Below are positions 36,016 to 46,200 of a DNA stretch of 64,000 bases, piece after piece; positions within the stretch are counted from its first letter, which is position 1, and each line of letters begins with the position of its first letter. This stretch comes from Nitronereus sp964503895. Lineage in GTDB: Bacteria; Nitrospirota; Nitrospiria; Nitrospirales; UBA8639. The stretch spans positions 1 to 64,000 of the forward strand of contig CAZDCF010000001.1 of NCBI GenBank assembly GCA_964503895.1, written 5' to 3'. The notes beneath the pieces were generated by a model that saw nothing but the letters and a program-made list of their open reading frames with translations, ran no database searches and was not told the origin of the DNA. Both the position numbers and the translations under genes were made by a program.

Positions 36016-37146
36016 ATGAATCTTATGAATTGGTTGCTCTGGTCTAGGCAAGGCTTTCCTTTGCTACTCGGTATCTTATTGTTTTTCTTCTTGTTTGGGT
36101 TGGTTCCAACAGTTTTTGGTGATGAGTTGTGTCAAATTGAACAAGGAACGCCCTCCTCAACACGGATGATGATCCGAATTTTAACTGGCGATTGTTCAGA
36201 AGAAGAACGAACCGCTCTTGCTGTTTCAGCACAAGAAGTATTGGTGGCGCTTCAAGCGGGATATGGGGTGCATTTAGAGGGCGTAGTGCTTCAAGGGGAT
36301 TTGATGTTAGACGCATTGCCTTTAGGACCTCTTCCAAGCCTTGACCGAGTTCCGGCTGTGATCAAGGAACGGATTGGTCGAGAGGAATTATCCAAGGCTC
36401 GAAGCATTCAGGGGCCTATATTGTTTCATCTGGTCGATATCCAGGGAGTTCTCTCGACGAATTTAGTCAATCGCGGGTTTACGTTTTTCCATCGACCGGT
36501 ATCAATTACTCGCAGCACGTTTCAAAAATCGGTTGATTTTTCTCGGGCGATTTTCCTTCAGGATGCGGACTTCTCGGATACGATGATTCGTTATGAGGGA
36601 TTTTTTATTCAGGCTGTCTTCCTAGAGGGAGTACAATTCACCAAAGTGAAATTTGGTTTGCATACGCGTTTTCATAAAGCTGTGTTCTCAGGACCGTCCT
36701 CGTTTCAGGAAGCTGAATTTCCTGGGTTGGCGGAATTTTTGGAAGTGAGGTTTCAGCAAAAGACTGATTTTTCCCATGTCCATTTTATGCAGGGAACAGG
36801 ATTTTCTGGGTCCCAGTTTCAAGAGTCCACGGATTTTTCTAAATCCGTGTTTGATCGAGAAACGTTTTTTCGATTTGCACAGTTTGAAAAAGGAGCGAAG
36901 TTTCGGGCTGGAGTATTTCACAGAACCACGGATTTTACGGAAGCTCGTTTTGGAGGGGAGACTGATTTTTCGGGGGTGGTGTTCAACCAGCCACCCCAAT
37001 TTACGGATAAGCGGCTAGCTGAACAATTCCGCCCACGGACCGATCTTCAAAATTTCCAATATTGGGGGGGCTTATTTGTCTTGGCTATGCTTTTCTTGCT
37101 ATCTCTCTACTACCTATTTCGAAGGCAGAAAACCGAGAATTCCTAG
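36016..37146 (+). CDS. exported pentapeptide-like repeat protein with C-terminal membrane anchor
   Basis: This protein (376 residues from the ATG at 36016; a GTG at 35926 would add 30) has a signal peptide (MNLMNWLLWSRQGFPLLLG, then a hydrophobic stretch and VFGDE). A domain of about 130 residues follows. The region from about residue 175 to 335 consists of repeats of about ten residues with Phe every fifth position (VDFSRAIF, ADFSDTMI, TDFSHVHF, TDFTEARF), as in pentapeptide right-handed beta helices. Near the end is one membrane segment (YWGGLFVLAMLFLLSLYYLF) followed by basic residues, so the helix should sit outside the cytoplasm. No known enzymatic motif is seen. Function is unknown. Confidence 0.8.
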   Translation: MNLMNWLLWSRQGFPLLLGILLFFFLFGLVPTVFGDELCQIEQGTPSSTRMMIRILTGDCSEEERTALAVSAQEVLVALQAGYGVHLEGVVLQGDLMLDALPLGPLPSLDRVPAVIKERIGREELSKARSIQGPILFHLVDIQGVLSTNLVNRGFTFFHRPVSITRSTFQKSVDFSRAIFLQDADFSDTMIRYEGFFIQAVFLEGVQFTKVKFGLHTRFHKAVFSGPSSFQEAEFPGLAEFLEVRFQQKTDFSHVHFMQGTGFSGSQFQESTDFSKSVFDRETFFRFAQFEKGAKFRAGVFHRTTDFTEARFGGETDFSGVVFNQPPQFTDKRLAEQFRPRTDLQNFQYWGGLFVLAMLFLLSLYYLFRRQKTENS

Positions 37147-37179
37147 TTAATCTCAAAACACAATATATAGAACTTCTTG

Positions 37180-37208
37180 TTGCCAGCATCCACTAAAAGT
37201 GGTATACT
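37180..37208 (+). promoter_or_regulatory. sigma70-type promoter of scpAB, with an inverted repeat in the spacer
   Basis: TTGCCA (37180-37185) and TATACT (37203-37208) are 17 bases apart, with TG one base before the -10 box. CCACT-AAA-AGTGG (37190-37202) forms an inverted repeat that fills the spacer next to the -10 box, the place for a repressor site. Transcription would start about 53 bases before scpA. Confidence 0.65.
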
Positions 37209-37267
37209 TCCTTACAAAAATTAGTTCTCCTGCCTCCTTTATTTTCTTATAGGGGTTAGACTGGTTT

Positions 37268-38089
37268 ATGGAACAAACTGAAATATCCTATGAAGTGAAA
37301 CTGGATGCCTTTACGGGCCCCCTGGATTTGCTGCTGCACCTCATTCGGAAGCATGAAATCGATATCTATGATATTCCTATTTCCCTCATTACCCAGCAGT
37401 ACTTGGAATATCTTCAACTTATGAAAGAACTGAATCTTTCGTTTGCTGGGGAATTTCTAGTGATGGCGGCTGCCCTCGTTCAAATTAAGTCCCGGCTTTT
37501 GTTGCCCCAAGAAATGGAAGTGCCCACAGAAGAGGAAGAGGAAGAAGATCCGCGGAGTGAATTGGTCCGACGTTTGGTTGAATACCAGCAGTTCAAAGAG
37601 GTAGCTGGACAATTATCAGAACGGGAAAAAATCTGGAGGGACATGTTCCAGCGGGAGTTAGACGACGTAGCTCCGGTACGCGATGTGTTGATGGACGATG
37701 TGAGCATGTTTGATCTCGTGGGAGCCTTGCAAGAGGTGTTGGTTCGAACTGAGGCGCGGGTTATCGTGGATATTACTCCAGATACGGTCACGGTTCAGGA
37801 TCGGATCAATGGGATTGTTGAGCAGTTGGAAGAGACCCCTACGATTACCTTTTCATCGCTATTTGATGATGCAGAGAATCGGTTGTTGGTGATTGTGACC
37901 TTCTTAGCTCTGTTGGAATTGGTTCGCATGAAATTGGTGAGAATTTTTCAGGGCAATATGTTCGGGCCTATTCGAATCTCTCGGACATTTTTGTCTGAGC
38001 AAGGGTTGAATGAGCTAGAGAAGTCTAGTGAATCCAGCGGTCCAGATTCTATGAATAATGGAGGAGTCAATGGAAATGGATACCACTAA
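37268..38089 (+). CDS. scpA: segregation and condensation protein A
   Basis: ScpA is the kleisin that joins the SMC ATPase heads in the bacterial condensin. The 273-residue protein starts with YEVKLDAFTGPLDLLLHLIRKHEIDIYDIPI, a ScpA hallmark, and has MAAALVQIKSRLLLP. An acidic linker (EEEEEEDPRSELVRRLVEYQQFK) follows, then a C-terminal winged-helix domain that binds the SMC head (TFLALLELVRMKLVRIFQ). The last residues are low-complexity. scpB overlaps its 3' end by about 20 bases. The smc gene itself is not in the window. Confidence 0.96.
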   Translation: MEQTEISYEVKLDAFTGPLDLLLHLIRKHEIDIYDIPISLITQQYLEYLQLMKELNLSFAGEFLVMAAALVQIKSRLLLPQEMEVPTEEEEEEDPRSELVRRLVEYQQFKEVAGQLSEREKIWRDMFQRELDDVAPVRDVLMDDVSMFDLVGALQEVLVRTEARVIVDITPDTVTVQDRINGIVEQLEETPTITFSSLFDDAENRLLVIVTFLALLELVRMKLVRIFQGNMFGPIRISRTFLSEQGLNELEKSSESSGPDSMNNGGVNGNGYH

Positions 38090-38873
38090 CGGGTTCAAGG
38101 TCGAATCGGTGCAGGATGCTATGGCAGTTACTGAAGTTATGGGTTTAACTCCTGATGAAACTTCGTTGAACGATGAAGATCGTGCTGGAGAAACCGATAT
38201 GTTGACGGATTGTTTAGATGAGCAAGAATTGAAGGGAATAATCGAGTCATTGCTCTATATCTCGAAGGAACCCCTGACAGTTGATAAGGTCACAACCGTG
38301 TTGGCTGGTCCGCCTAAAGTTGTTGTCAATAACGCGATTCAAGCTTTGCAGCGTGATTATGCCCAGGAAGGCCGGGGTCTACACATTGTGGAAATTGCCG
38401 GCGGGTTTTCTATGACTACGCGCCCTGACTGTGCCCCGTGGATTACACGATTTCAAAAAGTGAAAGCTTCCGCGAAAGTCTCTCGCTCCGCCATGGAGAC
38501 CTTGGCGATCATTGCCTATAAACAGCCTATTGTTCGGACCGATATTGAACAGATTCGCGGCGTGGAAACCTCAGGCGTGTTGCGAACCTTACTTGACCAA
38601 AAACTCATCAGGATGGTTGGTCGAAAAGACGTTCCTGGGCGGCCCATCATGTATGGAACGAGCAAGATGTTTCTTCAGCGGTTTGGCCTGCGCGATCTTC
38701 GAGATTTACCACCCCTTCGGGAGTTTAAAGATTTAGGGCAAGGCGAGTTTTCAGACTTGTTTAGTGAAGACACGCTAACCATGTTTGAAAAAAATGGCTC
38801 AGTTGAGATAGAAGAATCCTTCCAAGATCCCAGCCTGAATGAGCAGCCTGTAATTGTTCAAGAAAGTTCTTAA
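38070..38873 (+). CDS. scpB: segregation and condensation protein B
   Basis: ScpB dimers bind ScpA to complete the SMC complex. I start at the ATG at 38070 (or the one at 38076), downstream of GGAGGAG; the ATG at 38058 is itself part of this ribosome binding site. A variable N-terminus of about 45 residues precedes the two winged-helix domains: ELKGIIESLLYISKEPLTVDKV, then AMETLAIIAYKQPIVRTDIEQIRGV with the conserved sequence of the second domain, and VGRKDVPGRPIMYGTSKMFLQRFGL. Length (267 residues) is somewhat long because of acidic N- and C-terminal tails. Confidence 0.96.
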   Translation: MEMDTTNGFKVESVQDAMAVTEVMGLTPDETSLNDEDRAGETDMLTDCLDEQELKGIIESLLYISKEPLTVDKVTTVLAGPPKVVVNNAIQALQRDYAQEGRGLHIVEIAGGFSMTTRPDCAPWITRFQKVKASAKVSRSAMETLAIIAYKQPIVRTDIEQIRGVETSGVLRTLLDQKLIRMVGRKDVPGRPIMYGTSKMFLQRFGLRDLRDLPPLREFKDLGQGEFSDLFSEDTLTMFEKNGSVEIEESFQDPSLNEQPVIVQESS

Positions 38874-39014
38874 TTGGATTCTTCATTTGAACTACGCCAC
38901 CGCTTTTATATTTTTTGTGTTCTAGTAAAAAGCCGGTCACTTTTTTGTTCCTGCCTCTTCCTCTTGTTGCCTACTTCCTTCTGAGTTCCTACAATGTCGG
39001 TAAAGGAGTGAAGG

Positions 39015-41804
39015 ATGGACTTAGTACTCCCGAAAAAGAAAACAGCTTTAGGCGCAGACCTGAGAAGAATCCTTGGGAATAGCAAGGTCAAGGATGACAC
39101 TCCTACCTTACGTGCTTATGCAGTCGATGCTAGTATCTATCGGCTCACTCCACAGGTTGTGGTTTTTCCTGAAAGCGAAAGGGATATTGAGCAGGTGCTG
39201 GAGTTTGCCGTTGAGAGAAGTATTCCTCTTACGACTCGTGCTGCCGGAACCAACCTCACTGGGTCGGCTATTGGTTCGGGTATTGTTCTAGATATCTCTC
39301 GCCTCAATCGAATTCTTGAACTTAATCGCGAAGAAAAATGGGTCCGCATTCAACCAGGCATTGTTCTCAATGAGTTGAACAAGCAACTCGCTTCTAGCGG
39401 TCTCATGTTTGGTCCAGACCCTTCGAGTGGCGATATGTGTAAATTAGGCGGGATGTTGGCGAATAATTCATCTGGGCCGCATACCCTCCGTTATGGGGCG
39501 GTTAAGGACAACGTGTTGTCCATGCGTGTTTGTCTTGAATCAGGGGGGTGGTTAACGGCTGGTGTTTTACAAAAAGAAAGTCATGAGTGTCGGCAGGCAT
39601 TTGATCTATTTGCTGGGCTTGAGACAGTGGTGAATTTAATCGATGAGCATCGACATCTCATCCAATCCAAGCGGCCACGCGTGAGCAAAAATAGCGCTGG
39701 CTACAATGTGTTCGATGTGGCAACAGGGCTAGAAAATGGAGTTATTGACTTTCCCAAATTGTTTGTCGGGAGCGAAGGGACGTTAGGGATATTTAGTGAA
39801 GCCACGATCCAACTCGTGGATCGTCCACGAGCAACTGTGACCGGCATGATTCATTTTCAGCGTCTAGAGGAAATGGGTGAGGCCGTTTACCACCTCTTGA
39901 AACTCGATCCCTTGGCCTTAGAAGTTATGGACGCCAATACCCTAGATCTTATTGGCCGAAAGCAGTATGACATTCCCGAAGACGCTGCAGCTACGTTGCT
40001 CATTGAATTTGATCAAACCGGAAACCACGGTGGAGTTTTACAACTCAAGGAAGCTTGCCAGCGTTATCGTTTATCCTCTGATCCTAGGGTTGCGACGGAC
40101 CCTGAACAGCAAGAAGAACTATGGAGGGCGCGTAAAGCTCTGTATCCCACTCTGTATGGGTATGATGCAAGGAAAAAGCCAATTAACTATGTAGATGATG
40201 TAGTGGTAGCGTCTGAACGGATAGGGGATCTGATTCGGTATTTAGATGGCCTGTTTGGTAAAGCTAAAGTTCCCTTGGCCATCTTTGGGCATATAGGCAA
40301 TGGCAATGCTCATATAGTGCCTTTATTAGACGTAAATGACAAAGGGGACTTTGAGCGAATGGTAGAGACGTATTACGAGGTCCATCAAACTATTTTGGAT
40401 CGATTCAATGGCTCAATATGCGGGGAACACGGTGATGGTCGCGTGCGCGCAGAAATGGTCAAGCGGATGTTTGGAGAGGAATTGTACGAATTATTTGTGC
40501 AAGTTAAACAAACGTTGGATCCTGTCGGCGTCTTAAATCCCGGCGTTAAAATTTCGGAAACCTCGTTTACGGAAAACATCGATTTTGACCGGTTAGGCAA
40601 AGCCTGTGCGACATGTGGGAAGTGTAATGCTGTCTGTCCGGTGTACGATGTTTTCCAATCCGAAGATATGAGTTCTCGTGGATGGTTTGAAATCGTTACC
40701 GATCCAGATTACACCTATCTAAGTTCTAAGCGCGTGGTGGAATCTTGTTTGAATTGCAAATCGTGCCGAACCGTTTGTCCGGCTGGGGTGGATGTCTCAG
40801 AACTTATTCTTCAACGGCGGGAAGAGCATCCCAATAAATTAGCTGGGAAAATATTTGGTCTCCATGCCCAACAAGAGCGATTCGGGAAATTGATAAAACT
40901 TGCAGCAAAGACACAAGTATTTTGGGATCGGTATTTCGTGAGAAAGATCTTTGAAGTATTAGCAAAACCGATGTTGAAGCAACTTTCAGAACATGCCCAA
41001 TTGCCCTGGAATATGAAATTGCCAATGTTGGCGAAAAAGCTCTTGCGAGAACGTCACCAGAATCTATGTAAAAAACAATCAAAGGTTGCCTATTTTCATG
41101 GTTGTGCCGCCAATTACTTTGACGATGGTGTTGGCGATGCTGTTATCCAAGTCTTGAAACGATATGGAGTGACTCCAGATCTTCCACCACAGCGATGTTC
41201 GGGAACGCCCATCGAAACATATGGATATCGCAACCTGGCTAAGGAGGGTGCCCGGGAAAATCTTAGAAATTTTAATGGGTATGAAACCGTGGTGACCGGT
41301 TGTGCATCCTGCACTTTGGCATTAAAAGATTATCCCAAATGGTTTAAAGGCGAACCCGAAGAAAAAGCGGCAGTAGTGCTAGCCAACAGCGTTAAACACA
41401 TTTCAGAATTTGCTTTGGAAAAAAATTCGTTGAAACCTAGTACAAATAAGAAGCAATTTGCGAAAAAAGTAACCTACCATTCTTCTTGCCATTTGCGGGC
41501 AGCTGGTGTGGTCAAGCAGCCTCGGCAATTACTCTCCAACTTGCCTGGCGTGGATTATGTGGAAATGGTAGATGCAGATAGATGTGCGGGTGGGGCAGGT
41601 ACATATATTGTGAAAGACTATGAGACATCTCAAAAAATCTTTCAGCGAAAAAAAACAGCTATTAAGGATAGTCAGGCCGAGGTAGTCGCCACGAGTTGTC
41701 CAGCTTGTATGGTTCAATTAAGAAATGGCTTGCCCGAAAAGATTTCAGTAAAGCATATTGCTCAAGTGTTATTGGAAAATATGCAAGAAGTGAATTCGAA
41801 ATAA
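39015..41804 (+). CDS. fused FAD/iron-sulfur 2-hydroxyacid dehydrogenase (GlcD-GlcF type)
   Basis: This 929-residue protein joins an FAD-binding dehydrogenase to an iron-sulfur part. It probably oxidises D-lactate, glycolate or another 2-hydroxyacid and passes electrons toward the quinone pool. The FAD_binding_4 domain has TTRAAGTNLTGSAIG and GGMLANNSSGPHTLRYGAVKDNV; the FAD-oxidase C domain has FGHIGNGNAHI and CGEHGDGRVRAE. Two [4Fe-4S] ferredoxin motifs follow: Cys531-x2-Cys534-x2-Cys537-x3-Cys541 and Cys578-x2-Cys581-x2-Cys584-x3-Cys588. The C-terminal part matches the two Cys-rich (CCG) domains, but both CCG triplets are changed: CSG at 728 and CAG at 857. No membrane segment is seen. It has a good ribosome binding site (AAAGGAG). 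Confidence 0.92.
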   Translation: MDLVLPKKKTALGADLRRILGNSKVKDDTPTLRAYAVDASIYRLTPQVVVFPESERDIEQVLEFAVERSIPLTTRAAGTNLTGSAIGSGIVLDISRLNRILELNREEKWVRIQPGIVLNELNKQLASSGLMFGPDPSSGDMCKLGGMLANNSSGPHTLRYGAVKDNVLSMRVCLESGGWLTAGVLQKESHECRQAFDLFAGLETVVNLIDEHRHLIQSKRPRVSKNSAGYNVFDVATGLENGVIDFPKLFVGSEGTLGIFSEATIQLVDRPRATVTGMIHFQRLEEMGEAVYHLLKLDPLALEVMDANTLDLIGRKQYDIPEDAAATLLIEFDQTGNHGGVLQLKEACQRYRLSSDPRVATDPEQQEELWRARKALYPTLYGYDARKKPINYVDDVVVASERIGDLIRYLDGLFGKAKVPLAIFGHIGNGNAHIVPLLDVNDKGDFERMVETYYEVHQTILDRFNGSICGEHGDGRVRAEMVKRMFGEELYELFVQVKQTLDPVGVLNPGVKISETSFTENIDFDRLGKACATCGKCNAVCPVYDVFQSEDMSSRGWFEIVTDPDYTYLSSKRVVESCLNCKSCRTVCPAGVDVSELILQRREEHPNKLAGKIFGLHAQQERFGKLIKLAAKTQVFWDRYFVRKIFEVLAKPMLKQLSEHAQLPWNMKLPMLAKKLLRERHQNLCKKQSKVAYFHGCAANYFDDGVGDAVIQVLKRYGVTPDLPPQRCSGTPIETYGYRNLAKEGARENLRNFNGYETVVTGCASCTLALKDYPKWFKGEPEEKAAVVLANSVKHISEFALEKNSLKPSTNKKQFAKKVTYHSSCHLRAAGVVKQPRQLLSNLPGVDYVEMVDADRCAGGAGTYIVKDYETSQKIFQRKKTAIKDSQAEVVATSCPACMVQLRNGLPEKISVKHIAQVLLENMQEVNSK

Positions 41805-41879
41805 GCATTCCTTCTCTTTGTAAGGGAAGTTGTAGGTGTGACAGATTTTTTTAGCTTAGGAATTAGTTCTTCAGGATTC

Positions 41880-41898
41880 ACCAAATGCATAGTTTGGT
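41880..41898 (+). repeat. short inverted repeat after the dehydrogenase gene
   Basis: ACCAAA and TTTGGT enclose a seven-base loop in the gap between the dehydrogenase and the MoaD-like gene. There is no T-run, so it is more likely an operator or a chance repeat than a terminator. Confidence 0.3.
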
Positions 41899-41973
41899 AA
41901 TCTCTACCTCCTCTAAACAATCCTCACAAAGGAGGGAGGAGGGGAAGTGGGCAAACAAAAAAGGAGTTGCAAT

Positions 41974-42252
41974 ATGGTCACGGTAAGAGTATTTGGACAA
42001 GCCCTGCTTCCCTGTGTGGAAGAGTCGGAAATAGAATGTGAAATCACGGGAAATCCAACTGTTCGTGAATTTTTAGAAGGCAATGCTGAAAAATTTGGCG
42101 GGCTGTTGGAATTTTTGGAGAAAGGCGAGTTAATAGTCACTATCAACCAGAAGATTTCAACTCTTGATGCGACTCTTAAAGATAGGGATGTTTTGAAGAT
42201 CACGCATCAGTTTAATCCGACGTTAGAAGGGGCGATGTGGCAGAATCCTTGA
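41974..42252 (+). CDS. MoaD/ThiS-like ubiquitin-fold protein without terminal Gly-Gly
   Basis: The ATG at 41974 follows AAGGAG at seven bases, giving 92 residues; a GTG at 41947 has no such site. The pattern is that of beta-grasp sulfur carriers: VTVRVFGQALLP, PTVREFLE, a middle region, LIVTINQKI, and LKDRDVLKITHQ, which corresponds to the conserved LxxGDxVxIxPP segment. Sulfur carriers end in Gly-Gly, but this one ends NPTLEGAMWQNP. It may need processing, may have a non-sulfur role, or may only share the fold. No MoeB/ThiF partner is nearby. It follows the FAD/Fe-S dehydrogenase and faces accA. Confidence 0.75.
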   Translation: MVTVRVFGQALLPCVEESEIECEITGNPTVREFLEGNAEKFGGLLEFLEKGELIVTINQKISTLDATLKDRDVLKITHQFNPTLEGAMWQNP

Positions 42253-42306
42253 TTCAAGTGCTTTGTGCGTAACTTTGTACCCACGTTTAATTAACTCCGA
42301 AAATAA

Positions 42307-43260
42307 TTAAAAACTAGCTAAGACAGACATTCGTCGGTACTTTTCTTCTCGTGCGGCGACGAGTTTGTCTTTTTTTTGACCTTCTAGCTGCTTGAGGTGG
42401 ATTTTGAGAGATTTGGCTAGTGATTTGGCCATGCCATCGATATCTCGGTGGGCACCTCCCATGGGTTCAGGAATGACTTCATCAACAATGCCAAGTTTTA
42501 ATAATTCCGCCCCATTCATTTTGAGAGCTGCCGCAGCCTCTGATGTTTTGGATGGATCATTCCATAAAATAGCCGCACATCCTTCTGGTGAAATTACTGA
42601 ATATATCGAATTCTCTAAAATTAGGACGCGGTCAGCTACTCCTAAGGCTAAGGCTCCGCCACTACCTCCCTCCCCTGTAATTACCGAGACAATGGGAACT
42701 TGCAACCTCGACATTACAAATAGGTTTCGCGCAATGGCTTCAGCTTGTCCCCTTTCTTCTGCACCAACGCCTGGGTAGGCACCCGGGGTATCGATAAATG
42801 TAACTATAGGCTTTCCAAATTTTTCTGCGAGTTGCATAAGGCGTAGGGCTTTTCGATATCCTTCTGGGTTAGGCATGCCAAAGTTTCGTTTGATGCGGCC
42901 CTTGACGCCCTGACCTTTTTCATTTCCAATTAGACAAACTGAGCGATCTTCAAGTGTGGCAAATCCACCAACAAGGGCTTGATCATCCCCGAAATTTCGA
43001 TCTCCGTGAAGTTCAACAAAATCTTTGAAAAAAGCCTCAATATATTTAAGGGTTGAGGGCCGTTGCGGGTGACGCGCGATTTGAGCCTGTTGCCATGGGT
43101 TGAGATTACCAAAAATCTCCATTTCTTTTTTGGCTAGCTGGTTTTGCAGCATGCGGATGAGGCGGGGCATCCCTTTCTTTTCAGATCCAGACTTCCTGCA
43201 TTTTTCTATCCGCTCTTCCAGCTCTTTGAGCGGTTTTTCAAAGTCTAAAAAATCGCGCAT
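42307..43260 (-). CDS. accA: acetyl-CoA carboxylase carboxyltransferase subunit alpha
   Basis: AccA and AccD together transfer the carboxyl group from biotin to acetyl-CoA, the first step of fatty acid synthesis. The 317-residue protein begins with the usual MRDFLDFEKPLKELEERIE. PRNARHP-like PWQQAQIARHPQRPSTLKYI follows, then FIDTPGAYPGVGAEERGQ (the conserved GAYPG segment) and GEGGSGGALALG (oxyanion-hole region). SVISPEGCAAILW is also typical. The ATG has an AGGA site. The gene starts 15 bases after dnaE, the same dnaE-accA order found in Escherichia coli. Confidence 0.98.
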   Translation of the reverse strand: MRDFLDFEKPLKELEERIEKCRKSGSEKKGMPRLIRMLQNQLAKKEMEIFGNLNPWQQAQIARHPQRPSTLKYIEAFFKDFVELHGDRNFGDDQALVGGFATLEDRSVCLIGNEKGQGVKGRIKRNFGMPNPEGYRKALRLMQLAEKFGKPIVTFIDTPGAYPGVGAEERGQAEAIARNLFVMSRLQVPIVSVITGEGGSGGALALGVADRVLILENSIYSVISPEGCAAILWNDPSKTSEAAAALKMNGAELLKLGIVDEVIPEPMGGAHRDIDGMAKSLAKSLKIHLKQLEGQKKDKLVAAREEKYRRMSVLASF

Positions 43261-43275
43261 AAAGGATCCTGCTCT

Positions 43276-46200
43276 TTAAGTGGAATGATGGAATTTTACC
43301 GACTCTTTACCAAGAATTTGTTCTACATCATTGACCAAGTGTTCACTGGGTAACACTGTCAGATTGGGAATGGGTTCACTATCCGCTTCGATGTTGGAGG
43401 ATAGTTGAAACTGGAATGAAATTGGTGCCGACCCTGGATGTCTATGTAGCACTTCCTGGAGCTTTGGTAAACTGGCCCAGGTGTCAGGATGTTCCTCCAA
43501 GCGAAGGGTAACACGTTTTACCGTTTTAGTCTGCAGGTCATGAAATGGCTCTAATTTTGTGGCCTTGAGGCGTGAACCGGTATCCATTTGGTCAACAGTG
43601 CCGGTAACATGAACTATGGTATCAGCCGCAATGAATTGTTCAGAATTTTTGTAGAGTTCAGGAAAGACAATCACTTCGACCAAACCCTGCAGGTCTTCAA
43701 TCTGCACATATGCCATGCGGTTACCCTTTTTTGTAGTCGTGGCTTTAATATTGCCAATGATCCCACAGATTTTAACTTCCTTTCCCTCTGGCGCTTCGTT
43801 AAGATTTCCTGTGTTATGAGTAGAAAGAAGACGCATAGCTTCCGTGTGCTGCGTGAGGGGATGTGCAGTGATATAAAATCCAGTGAGTTGGCGTTCATAT
43901 TGCAACAATTGGGATTGTGACCATTCCTCAATTTTCTCGAATGGGCGGGACCAGGTACTTTCTGCTGATGAAGTGGCTGGTTCTGGATCGAAACCCTCGA
44001 ATAGACTAGTTTGTCCAAGTTCGCGTTCTTTCTGAATAGCCGTTGCTTCTTCCAGAACTTGGTCCATTCTTGCCATAAGCTGGGCACGGATTGCCTTTGT
44101 TGAATCGAAGGCTCCAACTTTAATCAGCCCTTCTAGAACCCGTTTGTTTACCTTTTGTAGATCAATGCGGCTGCAAAAATCTAAAAATGAAGAAAAGGCT
44201 CCGTCTGCTTCACGTCTAATAATGATGGACTCCACTGCACCAACACCAACATTTTTAATCGCGGCGAGACCAAATCGAATGCTGTTATCCACGACATTAA
44301 AATTCTTTTGACTTTCATTGACGTCGGGTGGAAGGATTGGGATCCCAAGTTCCCGACATTCGGTGAAATATCCCACCATTTTGTCGGTGTTTCCCATTTC
44401 ACTCGTGAGCAATGCAGCCATAAATTCAGTGGGGTGATGTGCTTTCAAATAGGCGGTTTGGAACGTTACCAGTGCATAGGCCGCGGAGTGTGATTTATTA
44501 AACCCGTAGCCTGCAAAGTAAGCCATTTGATCGAAAATCTTTTCGGCTTTCTTTTTAATAAATCCATTTTTGTTTGAGCCCTCGATAAAAAGCTCTTTTT
44601 GCTTGGCCATCTCATCAGGTTTTTTCTTTCCCATGGCGCGACGAAGCAAATCGGCTTGGCCTAAGCTGAAACCGGCCATCTGGTTGGCAATAGCCATGAC
44701 TTGTTCTTGGTATACGATTACCCCATACGTTTCCTTGAGAAGATGTTCTAGCTCAGGAGGATCGTAAACGATCTTAGAGGGGTCACGTTTGCGTTTGATG
44801 AAGTCATCCACCATGCCACTTTCTAAAGGACCGGGACGATACAATGCGAGAATGGCGATGAGATCTTCGAAACGTTCAGGTTTGATGCGCACGAGCAGAT
44901 GCCGCATCCCCGAACTTTCTAACTGAAAAATGCCAGCAGTTTTGCCCGAGGCTAACAGAGCGTAGGTTTTCTGGTCACTAGGGGAGTATTGGTCAAGGTT
45001 AAGCGCATCTTCAGGGGAGCGACTTTCATTCACCATAGTGATAGCGTAGTTAATCATGGTAAGTGTTTTTAGCCCGAGAAAATCAAATTTGACCAATCCC
45101 ACCTTCTCGATATCAGCCATCGAATATTGAGTTACGACTTCATCATTTGCTGTTTTGTAGAGCGGTACGTGTTCCATGAGTGGTTCTTGTGAGATGACAA
45201 CTCCAGCAGCGTGTGTGGAGGCATGCCGTGCTAGGCCTTCAAGGGCTCGGGCCGTGGTCATCAAATCCGTCATGCGCGAATCGTTTTCGACAAGTTCCTG
45301 TAGTTTAGGCTCCTGGGACAATGCATCCTTTAATGTTATATTCAGTTGGGCTGGCACGAGTTTGGCCACTCGGTCCACTTCCGCATAAGGGATGTCCAGT
45401 ACCCGCCCTACATCACGAATTGCAGCCTTGGCTCCCAATGTTCCGAAGGTAATGATTTGACAAACATGGTCTTTCCCATACTTATCAATAACGTAGTTAA
45501 TGACCTCGCCGCGTCGATCCATACAAAAGTCCATGTCAATATCAGGCATGCTCACGCGTTCGGGATTCAGGAATCGTTCAAAAAGCAGGTTGTAGGCAAG
45601 AGGGTCGAGATCAGTGATGTACAGGGTATAGGCAATGAGGCTTCCGGCGGCGGATCCGCGTCCTGGTCCCACAGGAATACCGCGTGATCGCGCGAATTTA
45701 ATTATATCCCAGACAATAAGAAAGTACCCGGCGTATCCCATGGTCGTGAGAACGGCCAATTCCTCTTTGAGCCTTAAGTCATAGGCCTCATGCGGAATAC
45801 TGGATGGGCGAGTCTTCAAACGCTCAGCCAAACCTTGTTCGGCAAGTTTTTGCAAGTATTGTTCACGAGTCATTCCTTCAGGTGGATGGTAGTGAGGCAG
45901 GAAGGAAGTACCAAAGGATAAATCCAAATTGCAGGTTTCGGCTATGCGACTTGTGTTGAGAACCGCTTCGGGTATTTCAGAAAATTCCTCGACCATTTCC
46001 TCAGTGGATTTCACGTAGAGTTGATCCGTGTCGAATTTCATGCGATTGGCATCTTTGAGCGTCTTCCCGGTTTGTAGACACAACATGATTTCATGTGGCC
46101 GTGCATCTTCTTTTTTAAGGTAATGGCAATCGTTTGTGCCGGCCATGGGGATGCCAAGTTTCTTATGAATTTCGATTAATCCCCGATTAGCGATTAGCTG

